From an uncultured Enterorhabdus sp. (lineage in GTDB: Bacteria; Actinomycetota; Coriobacteriia; Coriobacteriales; Eggerthellaceae), in contig CANSQM010000012.1 of the NCBI GenBank assembly GCA_947649205.1, positions 1-64,000 on the forward strand: a DNA stretch of 64,000 bases. Reading direction: 5' to 3'. Positions 36,588 to 44,656 of this stretch are shown here, one piece after another. Both the position numbers and the translations under genes were made by a program. Positions within the stretch are counted from its first letter, which is position 1. The number at the start of each line of letters is the position of its first letter. Below the pieces are notes generated by a model that saw nothing but the letters and a program-made list of their open reading frames with translations, ran no database searches and was not told the DNA's origin.

Positions 36588-37004
36588 ATGAGCAGCTTTG
36601 ACGAGAGGGCGAAGCAGGCGGCCGCGGAGTTCCTGCGCAACCGCGGGTACACCGTGATCGAGGAGGGCTGGAAGAGCCCGGCAGGCACGGCCGACGTCAT
36701 CGCCGAGGGCGACGGGACGCTCGTGTTCGCGGACGTGCAGGCGCGCAGCGGCGCCGACAAGGGCTTCGCGTTCGAGGTCGTCGGCGCGGGCGAGCGCGCG
36801 AGGCGCGAGATGGTCGCCCTGGCCTACCTGGCCGCCCACGACCTGCCGGCGACGGCGGTGCGCTTCGACAACATCTGCCTGACCGCGTTCGCCGAGGACC
36901 GCGCGCTCATCCGCCACCACGTCAATGCGCTGGGCGAGGCCCTTCTGGAGCATCCCGCCTCTACCGCCGCACCCATTCCCGATGCCCTCCCGGAGGCCGC
37001 CTAG
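36588..37004 (+). CDS. YraN-like (UPF0102) endonuclease-fold protein
   Basis: 138 aa. The sequence DERAKQAAAEFLRNRGYTVIEEGWKS, GTADVIAEGDGTLVFADVQAR matches the YraN/Holliday-junction-resolvase-like PD-(D/E)XK core, with Asp and V-Q-A-R in place of the usual E-V-K, so catalysis is uncertain. Its C-terminal half is the donor-like partner of the 25831 chimera. It ends in a shared terminator and overlaps the convergent KAP NTPase stop by 4 bp. Confidence 0.75.
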   Translation: MSSFDERAKQAAAEFLRNRGYTVIEEGWKSPAGTADVIAEGDGTLVFADVQARSGADKGFAFEVVGAGERARREMVALAYLAAHDLPATAVRFDNICLTAFAEDRALIRHHVNALGEALLEHPASTAAPIPDALPEAA

Positions 37005-38965
37005 ACCTCCAGGCCTCCATCGCGAGGGGCAAGCCCTCCGGCCTTCGGGCCGGAGGGCTCTTCTTGCTGATCCTCTCTTGGCACGCCGAGCATTTTCCAG
37101 ATGCTCCCCCTAATCCACCCTAAGACATCTCTGTTCGCCAACTCGCTTGCCGAGGACGGCTCGATCGCCTCAGCGAACGCAAGGAGCCATCCGCGCACCG
37201 CCGCACCTTCGTCCGCATACAGCATCGCCCCCGTCTTTGAGGACAGAATCGCCGTATGCACCTCATGGACGCCCTCGTTGCTGCATTCGGCAAGTTTCCT
37301 CGCCGCGAGCTCCGGGCTCAAAGACGTCAGCACATACGCGCTTCTCGTCAGTCCCCGCTCTCCGTTGATAATGGCGATGATCTCACCCGGACGCAAGCCT
37401 TCTGATTTTTCTAGTATTGAACGGGCCGCATCGACACTGGAAGAAAGGGACTTCTGGCAGATGTATTCCCGGAGCTCGTCGATGTCCCCGATCCTCTCCA
37501 TGCTTTTCGGGAAGCCTCCCGTCTGCCAGCAGATGATTCCGTGCTCGACAGAGCTTAGCGCGGCCTCGGGCTCGGCGTCTATCGCTCGCTTCATATTGGA
37601 AACGACATCTTGTACTCTGACGTTCTGATCGGGGATGCACTTCTGAATCCCATAAAGGACTTCCAGGGCGTCACGGTATCGGTCAAAGCTGAGGCCGCCG
37701 TCGGATGGGGGAATAATCGAAGAGGCTATGTCTTCCACAATAACGGGGATGTCGGAGTTCTGGAACGAGCGGTGCTGCCATCTCGATATGGAGGCATCGG
37801 CCCTTTGGGCCGCAGCTCCTTCGGGATGATAGGCCAACTGGAACTCCCTGAGCTCTGCCGCTATGGTTTCGCTCTCGGCAACCTGGCCATGCTTCAGGTA
37901 TCTCTCGATAAAGGGGAGTGCGGCCATCCCCTCACTTGAGGAGGCCTCCATGAAATGCTCCACGAAAGACTGCCCGCGCGAATCGTTTTGATCTGCCTCA
38001 TCGCTCCCGCTGCGCATGGTGTCCCGTACGACCTTGCCCGACAATGCGAGGACGTTCTCCAGGGTCGCTATGCGGCGCGGGTCATCGCAGGAGCCCATAA
38101 AGTACCTAGTGCTCTCCAGCACATCGCATATGGACATGGCCCGCTTCAGCAGCCGCACATTGCTCTCGCCGGTTCCAAATAGGGATGCCAGACACCTGTT
38201 GATTGCGTCGGAGCATTCGCCTTCTTCACATCCCAGCAAGTCCTCTAGGCGTTTTCGAAAGAGCTCATGCGCCAATGCTTTCATGTCGGGCCCGAATGGA
38301 TAAACGTGCCAGACCAGCTTTTCCTTGGCGGCGAGGTACTTTCTGCCTGCGTCTCCATCCTCATCACTCGCAGCGAGTTTGCTCCGAAGCTCCTTCTCGT
38401 TGGCAAGCAGTATCACTTTCCTCCCTTGGGATTCGATCATGGCATCCATCAATCCCAGGAGTCGAGTTTCATCCAAGAGGCATCGCTCCAAGTCGTCGAA
38501 AACGATGACCTTATCCTTACCGAGTAATAGCTCTACGAGGCTCCTCGCCTCGACGCTCATCTGAATTCCCGCTTTCTTCATCTGCCCCATCAGAGCTGAG
38601 ATGCCCACATTTTTGCTAATCTGCTTAAAGCGAGAAGGGTTCTCAGGGCTCTTCTTCTTATGATGGAAAAAGCGCCCGAGCCTTCCCGAGAAGCTGCCGA
38701 TATCGGCAAGGCTATTGCGGATATCGGACTCTTTCGAGGAGAGGATGGCTGATAGGAGCCGATCATAGAAAATGTCTTCGGAGGTTATCCCGAACATCGA
38801 AACTCGAATGATATGCCACCCGTCGGATGCTACTTCGCGTCTTAGACAGTTTTCGACATAGTGTGTCTTACCGCACCCCCATGGTCCGGTGACCATGATG
38901 GCGTAGTTGTCGCTATCGTCCCCAAGATACCGCTTGATTGCCTGCGTCAGCTCTTTTTCTTCCAA
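37001..38965 (-). CDS. KAP-family P-loop NTPase
   Basis: 654 aa. Walker A GPWGCGKTHY (residues about 28-37) is followed by a KAP-type insert, and Walker B KVIVFDDLERC lies near residue 172. No membrane segments are evident, unlike many KAP proteins. KAP NTPases occur in several phage-defence contexts; a defence role here is an inference from its lone, opposite-strand position as cargo. The last about 15 residues (ending RDGGLEV) are encoded by the terminator region of the convergent YraN-like gene, implying a fused 3' end. Confidence 0.8.
   Translation of the reverse strand: MEEKELTQAIKRYLGDDSDNYAIMVTGPWGCGKTHYVENCLRREVASDGWHIIRVSMFGITSEDIFYDRLLSAILSSKESDIRNSLADIGSFSGRLGRFFHHKKKSPENPSRFKQISKNVGISALMGQMKKAGIQMSVEARSLVELLLGKDKVIVFDDLERCLLDETRLLGLMDAMIESQGRKVILLANEKELRSKLAASDEDGDAGRKYLAAKEKLVWHVYPFGPDMKALAHELFRKRLEDLLGCEEGECSDAINRCLASLFGTGESNVRLLKRAMSICDVLESTRYFMGSCDDPRRIATLENVLALSGKVVRDTMRSGSDEADQNDSRGQSFVEHFMEASSSEGMAALPFIERYLKHGQVAESETIAAELREFQLAYHPEGAAAQRADASISRWQHRSFQNSDIPVIVEDIASSIIPPSDGGLSFDRYRDALEVLYGIQKCIPDQNVRVQDVVSNMKRAIDAEPEAALSSVEHGIICWQTGGFPKSMERIGDIDELREYICQKSLSSSVDAARSILEKSEGLRPGEIIAIINGERGLTRSAYVLTSLSPELAARKLAECSNEGVHEVHTAILSSKTGAMLYADEGAAVRGWLLAFAEAIEPSSASELANRDVLGWIRGSIWKMLGVPREDQQEEPSGPKAGGLAPRDGGLEV
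37031..37062 (+). terminator. Terminator of the YraN-like gene
   Basis: GCCCTCCGGCC-TTCG-GGCCGGAGGGC (37031-37056) with a stable TTCG loop, followed by TCTTCTT. It is read through, on the other strand, as the last codons of the KAP NTPase. Confidence 0.88.
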
Positions 38966-39275
38966 CTGTGCTCCTTAGTGCCGGATTCTGTCTCCCAAAT
39001 CATCTTTCTAATCTCGCAACAAAGCAAGAGGCCTATTCCGTGTACACAGTCCACGGAATAGCTCTTGGCCGCTGCGCGCCCTCTCCTTCCGAAGGCACGA
39101 TTCGCTCACGTTCCGGGCAGCATCGCCATGGGGACGAACCTTCCCGAAACGGTACGGCGGCATCGCCCGCCTCGCTGCGCTCGGCTACGCTCTTTGCGGG
39201 GGATTCCCCGCGCCCCTGAAAGCGTCGGCCGAGCCTCCCTGGAAACCCAACTCGGAGGGAGGCCCGGCCGACGCG
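38966..39275. other. Candidate origin of transfer (oriT) region
   Basis: A 310-bp gene-free stretch directly upstream of mobC and the relaxase. It holds three inverted repeats: CTATTCCGTG/CACGGAATAG (39033-39042 with 39052-39061), GCGGGG-GATT-CCCCGC (about 39197-39212), and an 18-bp pair with one G-T mismatch (39222-39239 with 39257-39274). The last ends one base before the mobC start codon and includes its GGAGGGAGG. The position and dyads fit oriT; the nick site is not identifiable. Confidence 0.55.
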
Positions 39276-39686
39276 ATGGAGCGACATCCCAAGCAGATCC
39301 ATGTGCGCATGTCCGAGGGCGAGATCAATCGCGCGAGGGCGCTTGCCCGAGGCCTCGGCATGACGCTCTCCGACCTCATCCGCATACTCCTGCAGCTGCC
39401 CGCATCCTCCATCGCGGAAGGCGGTCGCCTCGTCGTCGTAGATCGAGTGACCGCCGTGAAGCTCGCTCGCGAGATGCGGCGGTGGGGGCATCACTACAAC
39501 CAGGCGGCGCATGCCCTGAACGCCATCGCCTACTATCTTCGCGCCAACGACATGGACGCTGCGGACGTGCTGGAAGAGCTCGACCGGGCGTCGGAAAAGC
39601 TTGCCGCCATGCAGCTGGGCATCGAGGCGCTGCGCCGCGAGACGGAGGCCATATCGCAGCGCGCCATCGCGGGAATCGGCCGGTGA
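39276..39686 (+). CDS. mobC: MobC-type relaxosome accessory protein
   Basis: 136 aa. The N-terminal ribbon-helix-helix segment (KQIHVRMSEGEINRARALARGLGMTLSDLIRILL) and the MobC signature RRWGHHYNQAAHALNAIAYYLR are both present. It binds oriT and helps open the nick region for the relaxase that follows after 6 bp. ATG 39276 lies at the foot of a large hairpin that would bury its ribosome-binding site; ATG 39309 is an alternative. Confidence 0.88.
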   Translation: MERHPKQIHVRMSEGEINRARALARGLGMTLSDLIRILLQLPASSIAEGGRLVVVDRVTAVKLAREMRRWGHHYNQAAHALNAIAYYLRANDMDAADVLEELDRASEKLAAMQLGIEALRRETEAISQRAIAGIGR

Positions 39687-39692
39687 CTCGTC

Positions 39693-40919
39693 GTGCCGAT
39701 GCTCAAGACCATTGCCGGACACACCTCCTCCCGCGGCATCTGCCGCTACCTCACGCGCAAGAATCGTGCGCTCGCGAGCGACTACATCAACATCGATGCC
39801 CCCGACCCCGCGCACCCGGAGGCGGCCTTCGACTGGGCGCGCGTCATGGACTCCACACGTTGCGCCTTCGGCAACGACCTCCCCTGGCGGGGCAAGCGCG
39901 TGCGCACCTACAAGCACTACGTCGTGTCTCCCGACCCCAAGGACGGGATAGGGCTTGAAGCCCTGCGAAAGCTTGCGACGACCTGGGCGGCCGAGCACTT
40001 CTCCGAGTACGAGGTCGCCATCGTCTACCATGACGACAACGAGCGCGGCATCCCGCACGCGCACGTGGTCGTGAACAATACCAACATCGAGACGGGAAGG
40101 CGCCTGCAGGATCCCGCCCCCAAGGCCCTAGCCATATCCCTGCAGGATATCGCAGAGACGCAGGGACTATCCGCTCTGAGACCCCCCGAGCCCAAGGGAT
40201 TGGCCGCGCGAGCGGCGAGACGTAACTCCAAGAGGAGCCCCGAGACCCATCGCAGCGAGTACGTGCGCCGCGCCGAGAAAGAACTCACAGAGCGCGGAGA
40301 GTACTCCTGGACGGCCGATATCCGCGCACGAGTGCGCATAGCCCGCACCGTGGCGAGGAGCGATACCGAGTTCAGGAACGTGCTTGCGGCCATGGGCGTC
40401 ACCGTGTCCGACAACTCTCCCAAAGCACAGAGACGCGACTGGCTATACGCCCTCGCCGAACATCCCTCGCGGCGGATCTCAGGCGAACGCATGGGGCTCG
40501 CTTACGGTCGCGAGCGCCTTGAACCCGTTCTCCGCATGGGCGGGATGCGTAGGCTGGAAGACGCTGGGGAGCGCGCCATCGCAGCTATTGCCCGCCGCGC
40601 TCTTGCAGTTGGTGATCTGCGGGAGCTCGGAAGGCTGTCGGCGGCAGTGGCCTTAATCGAGTCGTCGCATGTACGATGTCTGGGGGACCTTGACGCGCTT
40701 ATGCAGGAGGCCAGCGTGAATAACGCCGACGCTGCTCGCTACATAAGGGAAAGAGCCCTGCTTCCCGAGGAGCGTCCTGCAATTGCCCTTCAACATGCTG
40801 CAAAAGCACCGTCTACCGTGAAAAGCGCTCAGGACGCCGCAAGACGAACCCGGCCCAGCGCTCTTCAACCCATGAGGCAAAACACCCAAGAAAAACGAAG
40901 AGGAGGGACACAGAGATGA
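39693..40919 (+). CDS. MOBP-type relaxase
   Basis: About 408 aa. The N-terminal relaxase domain contains the metal-binding HUH motif (IPHAHVVVNNTN, about residue 125) and Tyr residues near the N-terminus (YLTRKNRALASDY) as nicking candidates. The C-terminal half is basic and helical. It nicks oriT and pilots the DNA through the VirD4/VirB4 channel. GTG 39693 or ATG 39699 is the start. Its stop overlaps the next start (ATGA). Confidence 0.9.
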   Translation: MPMLKTIAGHTSSRGICRYLTRKNRALASDYINIDAPDPAHPEAAFDWARVMDSTRCAFGNDLPWRGKRVRTYKHYVVSPDPKDGIGLEALRKLATTWAAEHFSEYEVAIVYHDDNERGIPHAHVVVNNTNIETGRRLQDPAPKALAISLQDIAETQGLSALRPPEPKGLAARAARRNSKRSPETHRSEYVRRAEKELTERGEYSWTADIRARVRIARTVARSDTEFRNVLAAMGVTVSDNSPKAQRRDWLYALAEHPSRRISGERMGLAYGRERLEPVLRMGGMRRLEDAGERAIAAIARRALAVGDLRELGRLSAAVALIESSHVRCLGDLDALMQEASVNNADAARYIRERALLPEERPAIALQHAAKAPSTVKSAQDAARRTRPSALQPMRQNTQEKRRGGTQR

Positions 40920-41410
40920 TAATCAAAGCCTACTATGCCGGTGGTCGCATAGACGTGTTCGACACCGATCGCATGACTGACGGTATGCCGCAGCCGGGAA
41001 ACCTACTTACGAACTACGCGCTCGATCTTGCGGACGCAGAAGAAGATAGCCTGTGGCTCCGCTCCTATTACTATGAAGCTACTGCTGCCTACAAAAACGA
41101 CAGGGAGCCGACGGGCCTACCTATCGCCCGCAGACGCGACGGCTGGAGCTTTCTCCTCGCCGATGCCGAAGACCTGCAAAACATTAGCCGCGTTACTCTA
41201 GACGGGGAAACCATTCTCATCGCGATTTCAGGCGAGCTAATAAATACAGCAGCCCTCAACTGGGCTTGGGACATCATTGAAGAATACGCCCCGAAGGCCC
41301 TTGCTGCACATCGCAGCATCATGGGAGTCCTGCGTAACGAGAGCGAAGTCGACCCTATTGGTTTGAGCAGCGATGTCTTATTGATGTTGTGCGATCTTAT
41401 TCCAAAATAG
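40916..41410 (+). CDS. Relaxase-linked protein of unknown function
   Basis: 164 aa, start overlapping the relaxase stop, behind GAGGAGGG. It begins MIIKAYYAGGRIDVFDTDRM, then LRSYYYEA and GWSFLLADAEDLQNI. No recognised domain or membrane segment. The overlap suggests a role linked to the relaxosome or its regulation. Confidence 0.7.
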   Translation: MIIKAYYAGGRIDVFDTDRMTDGMPQPGNLLTNYALDLADAEEDSLWLRSYYYEATAAYKNDREPTGLPIARRRDGWSFLLADAEDLQNISRVTLDGETILIAISGELINTAALNWAWDIIEEYAPKALAAHRSIMGVLRNESEVDPIGLSSDVLLMLCDLIPK

Positions 41411-41441
41411 TGTCTGCCCGGATTGTGCCGCCTTTGCGGTT

Positions 41442-41708
41442 CTATTCGGGCAAATTCTCTTCCTCGAATGGCCCTTCTCGCTGCAAAGGGGTCCTGAGTT
41501 CTTCCCGCTCACAGTACTTCAATATATCTCCGGGCTGACAATCAATTTCTCGACAAAGAGCATCCAACAGTTGAAAGCGTATTGCGTTTGCCTTTCCGGT
41601 TCGCAATCGGCTCAAATTGGCCTCGGTTATCCCAATTCGAGCTGATAATTCTTTTGCAGTTAGTCCCCGATCACGGAGAATGCCGTTAAGTTCAACCGAA
41701 ATGGTCAT
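41442..41708 (-). CDS. XRE/Cro-family regulator
   Basis: An 88-aa single-HTH protein (LTAKELSARIGITEANLSRLRTGKANAIRF), Cro-like. It is the same type as the 43415 product (shared LRxGKxxxxRFxxLxAxCxxxxCxPGDIL). Divergent from the 41806 HTH gene across a 34-bp palindrome, a typical operator layout. Confidence 0.85.
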   Translation of the reverse strand: MTISVELNGILRDRGLTAKELSARIGITEANLSRLRTGKANAIRFQLLDALCREIDCQPGDILKYCEREELRTPLQREGPFEEENLPE

Positions 41709-41751
41709 ACTCTCCCCATGTGCATATAGCGTCCTTTTCTCAGAATAAAGA

Positions 41752-41785
41752 TCTCAACTGGCAGGATATATCCAGCCAGTTGAGA
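41752..41785. promoter_or_regulatory. 34-bp near-perfect palindrome between divergent XRE genes
   Basis: TCTCAACTGGC (41752-41762) and GCCAGTTGAGA (41775-41785) flank a GGATATATCC palindrome; the only unpaired position is A-A. It lies between the two divergent regulator genes and is probably a shared operator. A recombination site is possible but unsupported. Confidence 0.6.
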
Positions 41786-41805
41786 ATAATCATAGCATAG
41801 CCTAC

Positions 41806-42057
41806 TTGTATGAAACACAGGGAAAATACTGTCGCTGTTTATCACGACCCGAGACCTTTGTTGGCACGAAAATTAGAGCATGCCGCGAAGCGCAGGGTTT
41901 ATCGCTTCGAAAGCTGTCTGGAATGATCGGAGTTGATCGCACTGTTCTAAATGATATAGAACTCGGACGCGGCAATCCCAGAGTGATGACACTTGCTAAA
42001 ATAGCCTCTGGTCTTGAGATTTCCCTCTCCGACCTGCTTATTGAGGATGATTGCTAG
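41806..42057 (+). CDS. XRE-family regulator
   Basis: 83 aa. The HTH covers about residues 22-75 (IRACREAQGLSLRKLSGMIGVDRTVLNDIELGRGNP, then SDLLIEDDC). TTG 41806 is the only in-frame start visible and lacks a clear ribosome-binding site, so the start is uncertain. Its 3' end overlaps the convergent radical SAM gene by 20 bp. Confidence 0.7.
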   Translation: MYETQGKYCRCLSRPETFVGTKIRACREAQGLSLRKLSGMIGVDRTVLNDIELGRGNPRVMTLAKIASGLEISLSDLLIEDDC

Positions 42058-43285
42058 CGAGGTTCGCCAGTGAGGCCCCCAATTTCTCGTAGTAATGATA
42101 ATTGAAGTCACAGTATGGATCACACCCGTCGATGCCTGCGCCTTCGTATACCGAGCGCGCTCTGCATCCCCCTCCACACAATAGGCGGTAGTCGCATTCG
42201 TTGCACTTAGTTATACGTGCGACATTTAGCGATGCAAAACTCTGTGCGAGATTTCCCTGCAAGATATTTTCTAGCGGCTCATCGAATATATTCCCCATTG
42301 CATAGTCTGGCCGATGAAGCATGTGGCACGGATATACGGTGCCGTCGGCGTCAACGCTTATCTCTTTGCAGCCAACACCGCAACTTGTTCGGGCAGACAG
42401 GTTGATGCCAAGCGAATCACGTGCATCTGTTAAAGGCATTCCCAAATCTAACAGACAATTCGCCAATCGGGTCAGTGCTTCCCTGTCGGGCAGTAAGTCG
42501 GCCAATGGATCCTCATTGCGAGGCTCACACGACAGCAAGCTATAATTCATGGTCACGCCAAGAGATCGAGATAGTTGTGCATATTCATCCAAATCTCCCA
42601 CGTTTAAACGATGAATCGTCGGAATAATGTGAGCGTGTATGCCGAATTCCTGAATATTACGAACGGCTTGAACGAGGAGGCTAAAGCGTTGCTTTCCTCG
42701 AATGTAGGATGGCGTTGTTTCGCTATATCCGTCAAATGATACTGCAATAGAATCCACATAGGGACTCATTTCTTCAAGGGTTCTTTTGTTGAGACAGGTG
42801 CCGTTGGTTATGACGGTAGTTTTTTCGATGCCGCACTTTTTCGCATGGCGCACCAGAATTGTCAGGTCAGCGCGCAGAAAAGGCTCCCCTCCAGAAAAGA
42901 ACAGGGAACGTGCCCCGGCTTGTGCTAACTGCTCGATTGCCCCCAGCATCTGTGTCGTAGACGAATCCTGGGATGAGTTACGAGAGTCACTCAAGGAATA
43001 GCATCCGGCGCATCGAAGATTGCAGTGTTGGGTCACGTGAAGATATGCGGACTGCAAGCTGTTATTTACACGAGGCATAGGCTCGAAATAGCCTGCTCGT
43101 TCGAGACATGCGATAAGAGGGGCATCTATTTCTTTGGCTTCCTGCGCAGACATGTCTTCCGTCAATAGCCTGTGACATAGCTCTTCCCCACGAGCAGTCA
43201 GCCCGACAACGAATCCGTTACTCAAATTGGCGATCATGGGTATGCCAGAATATTCAAACAATGTGACTAAGGGACTGAACTCCAC
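42038..43285 (-). CDS. Radical SAM/SPASM peptide-modifying enzyme
   Basis: About 415 aa. An N-terminal wHTH/RRE-like region (about 1-95) precedes the radical SAM cluster motif CNLRCAGC (CxxxCxxC, about residue 113). The later SPASM-type Cys set includes CGVGC, DADGTVYPCHM, CNECDYRLLCGGGC and CDPYCDF. SPASM enzymes of this size install thioether or C-C crosslinks in ribosomally made peptides or act on partner proteins. GTG 43285 with GGAGG was chosen over an upstream TTG. Downstream in the run of 35-aa peptide, DUF2975 and XRE genes, after a 129-bp gap. Confidence 0.85.
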   Translation of the reverse strand: MEFSPLVTLFEYSGIPMIANLSNGFVVGLTARGEELCHRLLTEDMSAQEAKEIDAPLIACLERAGYFEPMPRVNNSLQSAYLHVTQHCNLRCAGCYSLSDSRNSSQDSSTTQMLGAIEQLAQAGARSLFFSGGEPFLRADLTILVRHAKKCGIEKTTVITNGTCLNKRTLEEMSPYVDSIAVSFDGYSETTPSYIRGKQRFSLLVQAVRNIQEFGIHAHIIPTIHRLNVGDLDEYAQLSRSLGVTMNYSLLSCEPRNEDPLADLLPDREALTRLANCLLDLGMPLTDARDSLGINLSARTSCGVGCKEISVDADGTVYPCHMLHRPDYAMGNIFDEPLENILQGNLAQSFASLNVARITKCNECDYRLLCGGGCRARSVYEGAGIDGCDPYCDFNYHYYEKLGASLANLASNHPQ

Positions 43286-43414
43286 TTCAATTACCTCCGT
43301 GTTTCTGGAAATGTTGCTCAACCGCGCTTTTTGCGCGTAACACAATTCTCAAATGTATAGCTTGCATTTGAATCAGGTTTGTGATTCGGAGGATGTCACG
43401 TTCCCCTAGATGCG

Positions 43415-43681
43415 CTACTCTTCTGCATTCTCCAGGTCTATAATATACACTCCTTTTTCAAGGTGCTCTGCTTCCTCATCGGTGATACGAATGAGGATGT
43501 CGCCCGGAGAGCAGTTGAGTTTGTCGCAAATTGCAAACAGTGTTGAGAAGCGTACGGATCTGATCTTTCCTTTTCGTAAACGCGATATATTTGCAGGGGT
43601 ATGACCAGTTAGCTCCACCAGGTCTATACCTAGCACTCCGCGTTCTTTCATTAGCTTGCCAAGTTGAATTGCATATTTCAT
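43415..43681 (-). CDS. XRE-family regulator paired with DUF2975 protein
   Basis: An 88-aa Cro-like HTH (LVELTGHTPANISRLRKGKIRSVRFSTLFAICDKLNCSPGDIL). It lies 9 bp downstream of the DUF2975 gene. DUF2975-XRE pairs are a recurring two-gene unit, probably a membrane-linked regulatory couple. Confidence 0.87.
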   Translation of the reverse strand: MKYAIQLGKLMKERGVLGIDLVELTGHTPANISRLRKGKIRSVRFSTLFAICDKLNCSPGDILIRITDEEAEHLEKGVYIIDLENAEE

Positions 43682-43690
43682 ATATCCAGT

Positions 43691-44230
43691 CTACACCAAG
43701 TCATCCGTCTCTCGTTCGAGCGTAGAGCCATATTTGAACACCAACGATAGCGCGAAGCACACTATAGCAACGAGGATGCTTTCAAAATCTATGTCTACGG
43801 CAGTGCCCTCGGGCGCGGCACTGTAGAATGCCATCTTAGCCGCTCCGTCCTGCGCGCCAATTTGTGACCCCGGTGCAACGAGGAAATTGGCGACAGCAAT
43901 CAACAGAAACAACACTCCGAGCAGTCGAATCTGATGCACTCGCAGCGTGTTAAATGGCGACTCTCCTCGGCCTATTTCCCAACAAACTCTCTCTAAAAGA
44001 AAAAGAACGAAACACGTCGCAAGGCTGCCAAGCAAAAACGGAGCTAAAGTTAGAAGTGACGCAGATCCGAAAGAGACGAAACCCAAAGGAGGAACTAGGA
44101 TCCACGCCGCTATTGCCCCAATTGTGATCGCAAAAACTACGAGCACGACAAGAAAAAGGAGTCGCAATCTGCGGCACGTGACGGCAAGGCGAGATTTTGC
44201 GCTCTGGATGCGCAATAGCTGGTTATCCAC
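43691..44230 (-). CDS. DUF2975-family membrane protein
   Basis: 179 aa with four hydrophobic segments (about 22-48, 58-80, 100-122, 146-165). The family signatures are WEIGRGESPF before the third segment and VFKYGSTLERETDDLV at the C-terminus. GTG 44230. Family function unknown. Usually adjacent to an XRE gene, as here. Confidence 0.85.
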   Translation of the reverse strand: MDNQLLRIQSAKSRLAVTCRRLRLLFLVVLVVFAITIGAIAAWILVPPLGFVSFGSASLLTLAPFLLGSLATCFVLFLLERVCWEIGRGESPFNTLRVHQIRLLGVLFLLIAVANFLVAPGSQIGAQDGAAKMAFYSAAPEGTAVDIDFESILVAIVCFALSLVFKYGSTLERETDDLV

Positions 44231-44245
44231 AAAAGCCCAGCTTGT

Positions 44246-44353
44246 CTACTGCTTGTTTTCGCTGACCGCGATGGCACCATGGCTAATGCAAAACCCTGTA
44301 GGCCCAACATAGATACAGCCTGCCATGCAATCAAAATTCGAGAAGAACAGCAT
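44246..44353 (-). CDS. 35-aa Cys-containing peptide, candidate modified-peptide precursor
   Basis: A short gene with an ideal AAGGAG ribosome-binding site 5 bases before ATG 44353, ending 15 bp before the DUF2975 gene. Begins MLFFSNFDCMAGCIYVGPTG, with Cys at 9, 13 and 22 and a Gly/Ala/Ile-rich tail after Cys22. The Cys spacing and GCI...C(I/V)S pattern recall thuricin-CD-type sactipeptides, but the likeness is slight. A radical SAM/SPASM gene lies about 1 kb downstream on the same strand. Confidence 0.5.
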   Translation of the reverse strand: MLFFSNFDCMAGCIYVGPTGFCISHGAIAVSENKQ

Positions 44354-44656
44354 CGCAACTCCTTATGACTTATTACACTACGATAATTCATAATAATTCA
44401 CGCTTTGCCCTTTGTCCAGACTGACTCGGCCTTGCAAATACGAGGTAATAAATCCGATGAGTCCAGTCGAGAATTGATCATTGTGGAGAAAAATGACCGT
44501 TTACATGGCTATTTGTCGCGCATACATCCCTACTCTAGTTTCAAAAGCGGGTCAAAAATTTTCAAAAAACAATAATTTGTTCTTGTGATTGTAAGATAAT
44601 TGTTATATAGTAATTTTGCTGATCAGCTCAAATCCTATTGGATGAACGGAGGAGAC
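44354..44656. other. AT-rich divergent spacer with candidate bacteriocin promoter
   Basis: No further gene was seen. A candidate rightward promoter is TTGTGA (44583-44588), 17 bases, TATAGT (44606-44611), about 46 bp before the bacteriocin start. A short direct repeat of ATAATTCA lies near 44383-44400, in front of the leftward 35-aa peptide gene. The stretch is clearly richer in A and T than the element backbone. Confidence 0.5.

Noticed and set aside
43320-43414. 26-codon frame between the XRE gene (43415) and the radical SAM gene
   Set aside because: No ribosome-binding site, overlaps the upstream extension of the radical SAM gene, and lacks Cys or leader features of a peptide precursor.
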